From Isochrysis galbana (Eukaryota; Haptophyta; Isochrysidales; Isochrysidaceae), in contig CM030931.1 of the NCBI GenBank assembly GCA_018136815.1, positions 1,777,398-1,841,397 on the forward strand: DNA of 64,000 nt, written 5' to 3'. The position numbers and the translations under genes were made by a program. Shown here piece after piece: positions 30,127 to 41,690 of the stretch. The notes under the pieces are model-generated. The model did not search any database, was not told where the DNA came from, and saw only the letters and a program-made list of their open reading frames with translations. Numbering within the stretch: position 1 is the first letter of the stretch; each line of letters begins with the position of its first letter.

Positions 30127-33100
30127 TCATGATGAGACTTTACGCTCGATTTCACCTTGACGCTGTTGTGCAATCCCCATCTCAGAGATGGCACAGTGCA
30201 TCTCGCGGCGCAACTTGACTACATCCTCTTTATTGAACCTGAGCTTGTCGTAGGCGTCCCAGTTGGGCATTTCCGGTATCCCTTCCAAAGGCGGTTCGAG
30301 TGTGGAGCCGTACCGCGCGAAGTTCTCAATGTATTTCAGCATGTATAAGCCACAATCGGAGTGGTTATGCTGAATCCGGACTCGCACATTCTTGCTCGTC
30401 ATGCACCGGAATTTAGGGTCCTCGAGCTCCGCTTGGCCGCGCGCTTTGTCTTTCCACTCCTCTTCCAAGTAGAACTTGAGAAGGTTCAATGCGTGCTCTT
30501 TAGTACCGCCAAGTGAGTCCAGATAGAGAATGCACGGAATCTTGCCCTCGTTGAACTTGTCTTCAAGGACACAACTTCTCTGACCCATCATGAGCTCAGA
30601 GGGATGAGAATTCGAGTCAAAGCTCGGGACAGATGTATCCGCGCCGCGAGAAGACGTAGGAGAGCGCAATGCATTTTGCGAGAGCGGCGGGTCTGGTGCA
30701 CCTCGGGGCTTCCACTCTGTGGGCCCCGAAACCACGTGGCGATCCACTTGGGAGTGAAATTCCGGGTCCTCCTCCTCACTTGGACTATGTCTAGTCGATG
30801 AATCAATGGCGCCGCCTATGAGCTCCTCCCTATGACTGCACGAGGCAGAGAAGGGGCCATCCTCCAACGCTACGGATTCATGTGGGAAATGTGCATCCTC
30901 CTCATTTTTGTGCGGACGTGCCGGCGTCGTAGGACTGTCGAGCTCAATCACAGGGGTCGGTGCCTCTCGACAAACCGGTGATGACGAAACAGATGGAAAC
31001 GAGTCGCCTTCCGCAAGTACCTGGCCCTCTCGCTCGTGTACTTGTTCACCTGCCCTCCTATGACATGCGTGTGGCCGAGTGCGCTCAGGCTCTGCAGGCG
31101 GCGGAGGCAGGTCTTGCCCAACGCTCGCTCGCCACCCGCTAGTACCAGCACCTCCGAAATGTCCCCGCATCTCCGCCGAATCCTCGCTGATGTCAACAGT
31201 CTCCCGCGGATTGGAGGCGCTCTTAAAGGACGGCAACCCGGATTTTTCCAAAGCACATGGTGAAGACTCGTCGGTGCAATCGATGGAAGTGCTCGAACGA
31301 CGTCGTCGAGGCACTTTTGGGTCGCCCGATGACGTGTGAAAGGGCGACGACAGCTCAATATTTGAATCTTGGCGTGGGAGGTCGGAGCGCCTTCTGCGCC
31401 GATCGAAGTGTGGTCTCGCTCGATGCGGCGCCGTTTCCTCCGAAAAAGCAAACAAATCCTCGTCGACGACACCCCGAGGGCCGCCGCCACCACCCTCAAT
31501 TGTGCCTCGCCGCCTTGCTTGCCAATCATCCACGTCTTCGACATCTGTGTCAGAATCAGACTCGCCAGAGCGCACGCTCGGCGATATGGCGTGATGCCCA
31601 ACGGGGTATAATTGTTCTAAACAGCCCGTTTCTATCGCATGTGATTTTGGCGGCTCATCCCCCTCGGTGTGAGTATCATCTATCGACTCCAACTCTTCCG
31701 GATCCAGACATGTACGGTGCACGCGCTCGGCCAATAGCTCTTCCCCTCCCATCGATTCCTCGTCCACATCTGTCTTCTCGCCATCGCTCAAGGGGCCCAT
31801 CTTGCGCATCTCGACGCGAGACCGCGCATCCCCCGGGGCCTCCGCCAACCCGTTTGCTAGAAGGCCCAATTCGTCTCGGTACGCCAAATCGTCTGTCAGC
31901 GCCGGCCTAACGGTTGGCGACCCATCTGCGAGAGGGGCTAGCTCGCCTGGGCGATGCAAGGATACTGCTTCCTGCGAGAGCATCCGCTTTTCCACGTATT
32001 CGCCGGGCCGGCAGATGATCACAAGGCTCCAGTGCAGGCTCTCATTGATAGGCACGAAGATGTATTCTTTACAGAAGAGATCCGTTTTTGTCCAACGTCG
32101 CACTAGCTTGTAGGCCTCACGACGATCGTTGCCATTGCCCCCGCCGGGCTTCTTCCCCATCGTTTGCAGAAGGCGCTTGTAGAAAAAGGAATTGAAGAAA
32201 TGGCACTTCTCTAACACGTCCGGCGCGTCGCGCTTCATGCGGTCCTGGATGAATTTGAGGTAAAAGTCGACGAGCGAATCGTTTAGGAATTCGTTGTGGC
32301 TGCGCGCAAGATGCGAAAGGAGAGCTTGGGGCGAGACCTTTGCATTGAGCTGTGGTCCGATATAAAGTTCCAGGCACGGCTTGGTGGGTACTGGGCCATC
32401 GGAGCACGCAAAGGACCAGGTCGCCGTGCAAGGCAGACCACGAGGCTAGGAAAAAAGCACATACCTGAGGCGCCACAATTCTTCCTTGGTAAGGGTGATC
32501 GCATCCTTGCTCTGGTCATTTGGGTAGACGAGCACTGTTGCTGTCAAATTGCGAGGCCGCTGCCGGTTGATGAGGGGGGGGGGGGGGGGGGGATGAGCCA
32601 AAGCACAACGCGCGAATGGTCAGAGGTCTCGTAAGCAAGGAGAAGGAATCGCACTCATGGGCGCAGAGCAAACCGTGCAGCAGCCCCTACACGTCTAAGT
32701 TTTTGTGTGGCCGCACATCAGAAATTTCTGAAAATATTTCATCGGACGGCAACCGCCGCTTGCTTCGTCGCACAGGCTGCATAGACTGAGACTTGTCTGA
32801 TCCATCGCGTGTCACCTCTTTCACCTCGTCGTACTCGTCCGCGTCCACGTTTTCCCACGTGAGATGGGAGGAGGCGTGCTCGCGCTTTTTGCCGTACTGC
32901 GCAGGTAGTTGTTGGAAGGAAGTAGTAGGACTCGGCTGGTTGACTCTGCCCGCATTGGCGCGGAGCACCTGCTCCCGACCTCGTGACTGCGACTTCTGAG
33001 CTGATGAGCCGGGTCGCCTATGGCTACTTGCTAATCGCAGGTACTCTCTAGGCACACGCCCTTCAGATGCATGGGAAGCTGCCATGGCAAACTCAGGACC

Positions 33101-33897
33101 GTTCTGATTTTTGTGGTTGAACTCTCGTAGTCTGGGCACTGCTCGTGTGAAGTCGGCGCGAGTATGACCCGATGAAAAGATGAACTGAACAATCCGCTTT
33201 TCCCCTGCATGAAAAGGGTGGTTGCCACTCGGTACAGTACACTTCACTCCACAATCACACATATTTCGACTAGAGCTTGGAATGCACCTTGTATAGCTGT
33301 GGGGTCAAAGAAATCCTGAAGGATAATCTGTGGCTCAACTGCGCCAATGATGTATGCCACAAATTTGTTGTGCTCGGAGGGAAAGATGGCGTTTTTGATG
33401 TCTTGCGCTCGGATTCTTAGTGTGGGATAGCCGTAGCCCTCGATAGGCTGCTTTGTCACCCATGAGATGAGCTCGTCATCGCAAGAAAGCTTACACCCCG
33501 CCCCACAATCAAAAAGCCCTACCTTAACCTTCTCCGCGACAAAGCAGCGGGGACATTGCCGTCCCGCGCCTGATAGCCCTTCCCCACCCCCTAGCGAGGA
33601 AGTAGATTTTTGCGACGACTGACTGCAACTCGGGACGCATAGTGGCGGTGTGCGCGCTGGTGGCTCGTGGAAGTCGAGCCTGGGCTGCTTCGCAGGTGGA
33701 AGCAAACCGGTCACCTCGCCACCCAAGGAGCAGCGTTCGCCGCTCTTCCCTCTTATTGTGCTGCTCTGCGTCTTGGGCCGCTCATATCCGTCCGGCTTGG
33801 AAATGAGCGGCGCAGCGCGGCTCTCGGGACAGCCATTGGTATTTTCCTTCCTACTGCCCAACGTCTTGATCTGACTGAGAGTCGAATGCTTCCACAT
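30127..33897 (-). CDS. SENP6/7 (Ulp2)-like SUMO protease, multi-exon
   Basis: Probable exons: 33897-33261, 33204 to about 32690, 32540-32465 and 32299-30127. The first and last junctions keep frame (GAAATAT|GTGTGA...ATGCAG|GG; CTCAG|GTATGT...GCGCAG|CC); the junction near 32690-32540 is unresolved and may hide a small exon. ITLTKEELWRL and NEFLNDSLVDFYLKFI open the C48 peptidase fold. VPINESLHWSLVIICRP holds the catalytic His, ILYLDSLGG the Asp, and RIQHNHSDCGLYMLKYIENF the Gln and nucleophilic Cys. An acidic, low-complexity insert of about 400 residues separates His from Asp, the arrangement typical of SENP6/SENP7/Ulp2, which trim poly-SUMO chains in the nucleus. The N-terminal part includes LRIRAQDIKNAIFPSEHNKF and DFFDPTAIQ, as in the family's upstream region. 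Start MWKHSTLSQIK is a best guess. Confidence 0.82.
32577..32593. repeat. G homopolymer in an intron of the SUMO protease gene
   Basis: Run of about 17 G (C on the coding strand), between the exon at 32465-32540 and the next upstream exon. It could form part of a polypyrimidine tract; its length is unreliable in sequencing. Confidence 0.7.
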
Positions 33898-35226
33898 CTC
33901 GACCTCGGCTTGCGGGTGCAGGTCCTCCTGGCTACGAGCGCACCTGATCGCAGGCGCTGTCGATCCGGCCGCGCACGGCCTTGGACCTCCTCGCCTTCCC
34001 TCCGCCTCCCTTACCTCCCTCACCCTCTCTTTAACACCTCAGGAGGGCGGGCGCTTCCCGCCCTTCTCACTCTTCCCCCTCTCTCCCCTCCCCTCCAACA
34101 ACAAGCTTTCAATGTCTGAACGAGTTTTATTGTAGCTGTTTAATCTTAAGGTGGTAGGTGCAACTATCGGCGGGCCTTCTACGGAGGTCCCATGGCGACG
34201 GCGGTGCTGGCAGTCGGCCGCAGGCATGGGGCTCTAGCTCCAGAATGCATTGGGGAAAGTCGGTGAAGCCGCGGCTGTGGGCAGAGCTCGATGGGGTGCA
34301 CCACTTGGATCGAAGGTGCAGGAGCGGCGCCTGAGTCATTCCGCCGCGGGAGCGCCGCCCTTGCATCCTCTCCGCAACGCCAGCGTGGCAGTGTTGAGCG
34401 AGCGCAATGTCGGTGTGGGGGGCATGTGCTTGGCCTCACAGGTGCAGAGGCGGGGCAGGTCGATCCCACCGGTATGTGGGGCGACTGCTGTGCCGCTGGG
34501 CGCGCACTTGGGTCCGAAGGGGCCGCGCTGCGGCGGCTCTTCTGGCATGCGCTCATGGCTGGCGTTTTACGTCTGCATGCGAGGCGGCAGAATTCGAGGT
34601 GGTGGCGGGCAGAAGCGGCGCTCCCCGGCTATGAGGCGCGTGGAGGTTGATCCAGGGTGTCTCGGGACTCCATCCACGGGCGTTGATTGCTGTGCAGAGC
34701 CTGCTACGAGCCGCGCTTTGCGTCGGAATCGAAAGCACCGGATACTTTTGGAAGGGTGCACAACGAGTGCCCGTGTTGTCACGTGTTGCTGTGCGCGGCG
34801 AGATCGGTTTCAGGAGCTGTCAGTGGGCTCATCTGAGAGATGACAGTGAATGCTAGCAAGCTCATATTTTTTGGTGAATTGTGGTGATTCACAATGTATT
34901 TTTAGAGCGACCTGAATTTGGCCAATTTGGAAAAACTTTGTTTTTGAGGTCTCGCCGTCCGTAATTCAGCAGGACGTCTTCTACAATTCATCAAAAATGT
35001 GCAACTGCAAGGTTGTGGGGGTGACCTGCGGTGTGCCAAAGGGTTCTCGCTAAAAATGTCGTGGAGAAGATTATCGGCGATATATACGGCGCGCCATCCG
35101 CGACCAAACGCCCCCCCGAAACATCCCCAATCACCACTCGCTCGCGGCGAGGCGTCAACAGCTGCGCAAACGAGGGCAAGCAGGGACAGGCAGAAGGAAA
35201 GCGAAAGGACTCTGCAAAGACACCTT
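33898..35226. other. Intergenic DNA with long but unconvincing frames
   Basis: 34180-34860 has overlapping open frames on both strands with Arg/Gly/Cys-rich content, consistent with GC-driven openness. 34870-35080 is AT-rich with short inverted motifs (GTGAATTGTGG/TGATTCACAATG). No gene or element assigned. Confidence 0.4.
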
Positions 35227-35848
35227 TCACTTTGCACACTCCACGAGTAAGTACCAGGCACCCTGTCCCGCGAAAGATGAAGACTTGTCCGCCGCTGCAG
35301 AACAGTAAAAGTCTCGCTTAAGGTAATGTGCGGCCGTGGTGTCGTCGCAACTGTAGTATACAAGCCAGTTAGCGACGTCCTCGCCATCAAGCTCAGCATC
35401 GTCTGTGTTTGCCTCGACGACGGTGCCCTGCAGCCACCCTGCCCCATCCCAGTAGCACATGAGGCTCCGGTCGGTGAGGTCCTCGCCGTCTTCGGGCGGT
35501 GAGCATTGCGGACGTAGACACGCAGCCGCAGCGCCGCCGTGAGAAGCATTGGGCTCCGCCGCCGCGTGGTCGCGAGAGGAGGAGGCGCCTGAACAGTGGG
35601 CGTGTGCATCTGCCTCTGCTCCCCGTCCGCCGTTCATACACCCGGTAGACGCTGGATGGCAAAGCTCGGTGCACATCGCCCCCGCTGCCCGGCAGGGGCA
35701 GGCACGTTGGCACGCCGCGGTACAAGTGCACGCTCCTACAGCACCTTTCCCCTCTGCTGCTGAGGAACAACGAGCCTTGCCACCAGTCTCGCCCTTGTAC
35801 TTGTAGCGGTGGTCCGTCTTGTAACGCTGCCGCTTCTCCGTGAGCTCC
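35227..35848 (-). pseudogene. Cysteine-rich (CXC-like) plus tudor/agenet-like protein, C-terminal fragment
   Basis: A minus frame continuous from about 35848 to a stop at 35227 reads ELTEKRQRYKTDHRYKYKGE, then CTCTAACQRACPCRAAG with CTELCHPASTGCMNGG, a spacing like the CXC/tesmin-type or KDZ-transposase-associated cysteine cluster. Further on, LMCYWDGAGWLQGTVVEAN and WLVYYSCDDTTAAHYL look like a small tudor/agenet-type barrel (W-x-x-G-x-V with a following D-x-x-x-x-H). The upstream part is missing because retroposon R-c abuts it. It may be the tail of a host chromatin protein or of a transposon protein. Confidence 0.4.
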
Positions 35849-36386
35849 TATGCCTGGGCTGGCGGCGTCCTCAGTCCCGACTTCTACTGTAAACAGGTGC
35901 GGGACTTACATATTTTCCGGTGAGCGGAGCCCTCGCTCCGCCCACCCCCTTCTCCGCGCTCTCTCGCTCCCCTCTCCTGCAGGCACGCGCGATGGCGCGC
36001 CTGCGACAGGCCTGCAGCTGCCTCTGGCGACCCCTGGAGGCTCCTGGAGGCCAGCTCAGGGGGCAGAGGAGGCTGGGGCTGGGCCCTGGTCTCCCCTGCC
36101 TCTCCCTCGCTGGCGCTCCTGGGCCTCAGGGGCCCCCACTCTGCACCTGTCTGCCTGTCGACCAGGGGGGGAGGGGGGGTTGGAGCGATGGGCTGGCCAC
36201 GAGGGGCCAGGACGCGCGAATCAGGCGAGCCTGTCAGGGAGAGAGTGGGTCAGCAGGGCAGTGGCCTCCTGGCAAGCCATCAGGCATGCCAGGAGGATGG
36301 GTGGTTCCTCCCCCACGGCAGGGGAGGAGTGGAGAGAGGGGGGGGCTCGTGCCCCCCCATGGGCGAACCAAGTATAAACTTAGTTG
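35849..36386 (-). mobile_element. Short retroposon, family R, copy R-c (3' incomplete)
   Basis: Minus orientation: the family hairpin is at 36366-36385, the shared body runs to the AAGTCCCG/CGGGACT hairpin block (about 35873-35912), and similarity to R-a ends near 35849. The 3' half is missing, unusual for target-primed insertion, so a later deletion or rearrangement is likely. No target duplication was found. Confidence 0.75.
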
Positions 36387-37161
36387 TCATAAGTCAAACA
36401 ATAACAACAGTTTGTATCAGCAGCCGCAAAATAGGAAAGATGAACATGCACATAGATAGGAATTGGACGTCGGAGGAGTGATGCCGGAGAGTTGCCCTAT
36501 GGGGTTGGGGACTCACAAAGGACAAAGGCATTTGCTCAATGTCATGCGGCTTGAGTGATTGTTAGCTGAGACCGTGCTCGCATTCCTTACTCGATGTCAA
36601 TGCGGCCTGACTGAGTATCAGCTGCGTGATGCTAATGCATGTGACCCCGTCGCTCCTCATTTGCTTCAAATACTGAGACAACGAGTCTCGCATCGTGCTT
36701 CATTCTTGTTGCCCTTGAAGCATATGGTCGCCTCGAGAGTCACAAACAGGCAACGGGAATATTTATGACATCAAGACGTATCTTATCAGAAGGCTCATGG
36801 CATCGCAAGGAGAAGGTAGAGGCTGCGCCCTAGCCTCGAATAGTCATAGGTTGAGTATGTGTATGGTCAGCCTGATTTAGATTGTATCCGCTCCCTCATA
36901 AAACCGAATCAAAAGATACGTTTGGCTGCCGGCTAGTGCATCGCCACCCTTTGGCGAGTCGTCGTAAGCCCCACGTACGCAGCCTCGCGCCATGAAACGG
37001 TGTGAGTCACCTTGATGTGGGCAGAGGACGCAAACCGCCAATTGTACGCGCGTCAATCGTATGTGAAAGGGATGGTCCGTGTTAGAACCATCGTGCGGAT
37101 CGGAAAGGGAAGGGCGCTTTCTAGCAGTCAGTCGAACAAGGATATCCTTGGAGCTCTCGTT
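36387..37161. other. Intergenic DNA, nothing recognised
   Basis: No repeats in common with the rest of the window and no convincing frame; includes the 3' flank of tRNase Z. Confidence 0.5.
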
Positions 37162-39606
37162 CTACTCCTCGGGCCTCGGCCAGGACAGCATTTCCCACGG
37201 TTGCTCTGGCGGCCAAATCTCACGCACAAGGCCGACGGGGTGGAGTCGGAGCTGCACAGGATAGGGTAGTGCAGCGCATGTCAGAGGAAAAGGCGCACTT
37301 TGAGTCGTCACTAGACTAAAGACGCTTGCATCGAGAAGCGAAATTAGTAGGAGCACCGTGCGGGCGCGGTGGCACTGCAAGACTAAGCAGCTGGATGCGC
37401 TCAGGTTGCGAACAAGGCCACCTATCTGATTTCGCACGAGGCGATGTGCGAACGGCGGGGTCTCATTTGCCCACGCAAAAGACAGACGGCGCGAACATTT
37501 TAGATGGCTTACCCGTAAGAAGTCCCGGGCAGTGCTCACAGGCCCGGGAAAGTGCGCACGCGCAAGCCCAGCGATTTCGGACATTGTCTCCGCCGCATGT
37601 CTCGTGCCAGCCCCACTGTAGCGCGGCGAAAAATGTGTCAAGACAAGGCGCTGTGCCTTGGCCTTGCGAGCAAATTTCGCCGCCATCTCTGGCGTTGAAT
37701 GCCCATGTTCCACCTACTCCAAAGATGCAATAGGGGCGTCGCCTGAGGGAATGCCCCCATAAAGTACGGTCCGACGAGAGTCCACGCACAACGAAACGGG
37801 ATGACGAACGGCGCCAGGTGCACGTCGATACCCATGGAGCTCATGGACCTCACCACTCTCCAAAACAATGCTCGGGGGGGAGCGGGCCGGTGTGCTCGCA
37901 CCGTTAGATTCTCGACCTCCGCCCGACGACGTCCAAGCGCCCTATCCCTCTGTAACCACGCATTCGTCGCCTCGTGGATGAGGAGATCTGCACCGGAACA
38001 ATGGGGTAGAGCGCGAGAAGAGTCTCGCGAATCGCTTAAGATGGCAATCCGTCGAGATGTAGACTCTGCGACAAAGTCCTCCGGTCGAAGGATTTCACCT
38101 GCCCATCAAATGAGAGAACGCATCGAATCATCCCAAAATTCAGGTGATTGCGCGTGGTGGTGTGCTCCGTTCCCCGTTCCAGGTTGGTAAATCGCACGAT
38201 CCCGCCGACGAGGCCCCTATTCCTCGGGCCCGGGAACGACACCAACGACAATAAGTGCTTGGCCACGCTCACAACATCGCTTGAAAAGGCGAGACAAATT
38301 CACCGTTTGGGAGTTCGATCGGTGTGCCAGTCTTGAAATCGCGCAGTCGACGATGCGGAATGTTGTGCTCATTGAGGATGGGCAAGATTTGATCAGCATC
38401 AAGCGCGCCAGGCCTCTTCATTTCATCGAGCACCCACCCTACCGTTGGCACCGTGTGGTCCATCTCAACTGCCTTAACCAAGATTGGCGACGTGTCATCG
38501 GCCTGCAAATGGTATATGACACACAAAACAAATCTAGTCAGGTTTGAAGGAGGTGGCATGGGTGGGGCGCCAATTGCCTTCAGCTATTGTGTCGACAGAA
38601 AGTGGATTATAGACTGCCATGAGCATAGCTGCAGTTGGTGGATGCGGACACTCACATGTGGTATACGCCACGCACCATCGTCTGATGGATAGATGAATTC
38701 ACCTATTTTGCACAAGTGGGCCGTGTTCGGCTGTGAGAACAGTCCAACCGCATCGCATCCCTCCGCATCGCATTCCTCGCATGTGGCACACTGTCGACGT
38801 AGGGCAGCAAAGAGGCTCAAGCAGACTGTGCGAACCGGGAATCTCCGCCTTGAGTGGCTGCACGCCAGTCACTGGCGGCAAATTGGAGCTGAGGCCGAAG
38901 GCTTCAAGCCCACGCAATTCATGGATCTGAAGGCGCAATCGGCCGAGGCCGACGTATGAATTCGCAAGTACTGCGCGTATCCACGACGCGATGCCTTCTG
39001 GCCCGATAATTTGCAGCGGCACCTGCGTCGGGGTGGAAAGTACATGGGTAAGACAAGGTGGGATCCAACTGTCTACTATGATTCCAGTAAATGCACATCA
39101 TCTGCGCCCACCTTTTCCCAATGGCGAACTTCCATCGTGCTCGCAACCTGCGCCATCGCTGCGGCCCCTATTGCGGCGATCACGCTCGGAAGTCCGAACA
39201 CGTGGTCGCCATGCATGTGCGAGATGAAGATTCTTGTCGTCGAGAGAGGGGGGATGCCAGCGCGGACCATCTGCAGCTGCGTCGTCTCGCCGCAGTCAAA
39301 TAGCCACGTCTCACCGCCAAGTAGAAAGGCGACGGACTGCTGATTCCGAGATGTCGTGGGTGCCGCGCTCGAGGTCCCCAGGAAGACGAGCTCCACCTCG
39401 CCGAGCGGCTGCCCCTTCCGCCTCTTCAACTTCGAAGGACTTTTCGCACCCTCCCGCAGCTTTGACCACAAGAGCGAATTGTCGGCTCGACGGAAAGCAC
39501 GCTCACGCGGAAGCGGCGGGGATGTAGCTATTCTGCTGCTCGCGTACCGCCCCACCCTCCGTCCCGTGTGCAGCGCCGCGGCGGGCCACCGATTGCTAGG
39601 CAGCAT
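37162..39606 (-). CDS. tRNase Z (RNase Z, ELAC-type), seven exons
   Basis: Exons 39606-39148, 39022-38914, 38825-38656, 38502-38304, 38098-37902, 37713-37513 and 37251-37162 join in consistent phases (0, 1, 0, 1, 0, 0), total 474 residues. Metallo-beta-lactamase motifs: VFLGTSSAAPTTSRNQQS; ISHMHGDHVFGLP (zinc ligands); ILSDSRDSS in the position of the usual GDT; GADLLIHEATNAW; EHGHSTPEMAAKFA; LVLTHFSPRYS. The short ELAC1/ElaC-like architecture includes an exosite-type region. The enzyme cuts the 3' trailer from pre-tRNA. The N-terminus (MLPSNRWPAAALHTGRRVGR ... Arg/Ser-rich) looks like an organelle-targeting extension, so mitochondrial or plastid action is likely but unproven. Replacement of GDT by SDS should be checked against homologues. 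Confidence 0.88.
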
Positions 39607-40087
39607 GGCGCGACGACGCTCGTTGCGCAGCGCGCGCCACGCTTTACCTAGTACAGCAGGAAAAGCGCGGGGGGGGGGGGGGGGGGCGTACTTTAGTCTT
39701 TAAAGTTTTACGTAGTCTTTAACTCTAGTACTGCCGTACGTACAGGACTCAACAAAACAAAAGCTTCTAAAGCTATCTTGCCCCCACCGGGCTCCGCCCG
39801 GGGGTCTCTTATTTGAGGTTTCTTAGGGGTGGGGTGTGGGGTAGGGTGGGGCGGGGGCTTCTTATTTCTTGCAGAGACAAAAGTCGAGTGCGCGGGCCAT
39901 CCCCATCCCTTCTCCCTTCGTCCGCCTTACAGCGGGGAGCGGGGGGAGCACGTCGTGTACCTTTGTTGGTTTTGGAGCGACACCAACCATGAAACTGAAG
40001 CTTTGATGGTTGTAGCAAAAAAAGGAACCTCGAGTTGCACCTTCAGAGAGGCTCTACAGAGGGAGAGCAAGCGACGAGAGAGAGGAG
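39607..40087. other. Upstream region of tRNase Z with an X-type terminus
   Basis: Contains a G-run (39670-39686), a short hairpin (CCGGGCTCCGCCCGG, about 39787), and at about 40013-40046 GCAAAAAAAGGAACCTCGAG followed by TTGCACCTT, the same terminus as element X but not paired with a second end. Confidence 0.5.
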
Positions 40088-40777
40088 ATGCTCATTCGCA
40101 AACTCCCGGATGACATCGCCCCCCTCCTCCCTCCTTCACCGCCTCTCGTGCGTCATGTCCTCACGTCCTCACCACCCGCCGAAGCCTACGACGTCGCGCG
40201 CGCCACCCTCGCCATCGCCCACCGCGAAAAGGACATTGGTAGTATCACGTACGGCGGCCTCGCCCTCTCTACCTCGCCGCGCTTCACCGCCGCCATCGCC
40301 GCGCACGTCGACACATCCGAACCCCGCCCCCGCCCACCTCGAGGCTCTCGCCGACGCGACGTGGGGCGACCGCAACCTCTACGCCATCCTCCTGACCTTC
40401 GGCGGCGGCGCAATCCTCCATCAAACAAAGAAGCTGGCTCTCGTCGTCGACTCCTCCATGGAGGCGGAGCCCAGATGGGACAATAGGCTTCTAATAGGTT
40501 CTATTAAGAGGTCAAGAGGTCTACCAGACCTGTTACTTGTTAATAGGTAATAGGTAAAAAAAACATTTCTAATATTCTCGCCTCGCGCGTGGCTATAGGT
40601 ACCGCTATCGTAGCCACGCCCAGATCAATCAGATCCCTTCCTCTCCCTAGTAACTAAGAAGGTGCAACTCGAGCTTCCCTTTTTTTGTCACACCCCTCCC
40701 GGCTTTTTAGGTATATAATTTCTACTGACCCCTAACTTGGCCCCTAACTCGGGGGTTGACATAAACACGGGGACCCA

Positions 40778-41681
40778 TCAAGCGGAAGACGTCTTGTGTT
40801 TCGCCTGTGCCTCCCGTTTCAATATCGCCTCCGCGTCAAAGGTCAGTTGCATTTTCTCCGTCTTGTAAAAGCGAAAATACTTTGTCTTCCACAGTACCAA
40901 GAGGAGGAGAATGAACAGCGCGAAGACCACCCCGACCGCGATCCCGACCCTAGTGAGGCCATCCCCCGACGCGATGATTGCTGCGCCTGAAGCACTTACG
41001 AGAAACCAGAAGGTGATGCCACCCAAGCCCGGATGGGACAACAGGTACAAGGTCAACAGGTTTTGGGGGCCTCTTCCTATTAAGAGGACATGTTAACAGG
41101 TCGCAATAGGTCCGTAACAGGTCAAAATAAAACTCATTTTAATAATATTTTAGATCTATATCTATATCAGTATGATTTATAATATGAATACGATTGGTTT
41201 CTGACTTCTGAGCTTAGTTACTTAGTTACTAGGGAGAGGAAGGGATCTGAGATGATCTGGGCGTGGCTATGATAGCGGTACCTATATAGCCACGCGCGAG
41301 GCGAGAATATTAGAAAGGTTTTTTTTTACCTATTACCTATTAACAGGTAACAGGTCTGGTAGACCTCTTGACCTCTTAATAGAACCTATTAGAAGCCTAT
41401 TGTCCCATTTGGGCACCCAAGAGACTCATCAAGGGGTCGACGTCGTAGGGGCCATCGTCGAATAAGCTATCACGGGCGTAGATCCACATCTTACAGTATG
41501 CAAAGTAAAAATTTGCGCATTGACGGGGGCGCCCTCGTCTTCCTCCTAGTTTGCGCCTCAACTTGAACGATCGTCCCTCCCTTGTTGAAGAATGCAACCA
41601 TGCCCGCTGCCCGAGTTGAAGAATGCAACCATGTGGGCGTCCGACTGCTGACGTCCGCCCTTGCACGCGCATGGGCAGCAC
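40778..41681 (-). CDS. Element X protein 1: single-pass membrane protein, split by Y2
   Basis: Right part (41681-41423) encodes a basic stretch (KLRRKLGGRRGRPRQCANFY) and FAYCKMWIYARDSLFDDGPY. Left part (about 41019-40778) encodes ITFWFLVSASGAAIIASGDG and VGIAVGVVFALFILLLLVLW, a strong transmembrane segment, then a basic/acidic tail ending KHKTSSA. The Y2 MITE with its 8-bp duplication lies between the parts, so the gene was intact in X before Y2 arrived. No family recognised; the start is uncertain. Confidence 0.45.
41028..41414 (+). mobile_element. MITE family Y, copy Y2 (387 bp), inside element X
   Basis: Termini CCCGGATGGGACAACAGG and CCTATTGTCCCATTTGGG are inverted repeats. A perfect 8-bp duplication CACCCAAG lies at 41020-41027 and 41415-41422. 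Subterminal AACAGGT and AATAGGT motifs repeat many times near both ends. TIR sequence does not fit the hAT YARNG rule, so the superfamily (8-bp duplication: hAT, P, Merlin or KDZ) is left open. Confidence 0.88.
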
Positions 41682-41690
41682 GCCGGGTGG

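Noticed and set aside
35850-36459. Plus-strand ORFs of 170-180 codons across R-c
   Set aside because: They are translations of a non-coding retroposon; frames are not shared with R-a or R-b.
40496-40560. Telomere-like AATAGGT/AACAGGT repeats
   Set aside because: They recur at the ends of both Y copies in both orientations and are subterminal repeats of a MITE.
41028-41414. Y elements as introners (mobile introns)
   Set aside because: Neither copy places GT and AG at suitable junctions, and neither interrupted frame is restored by a canonical splice; a MITE explains the 8-bp duplications.
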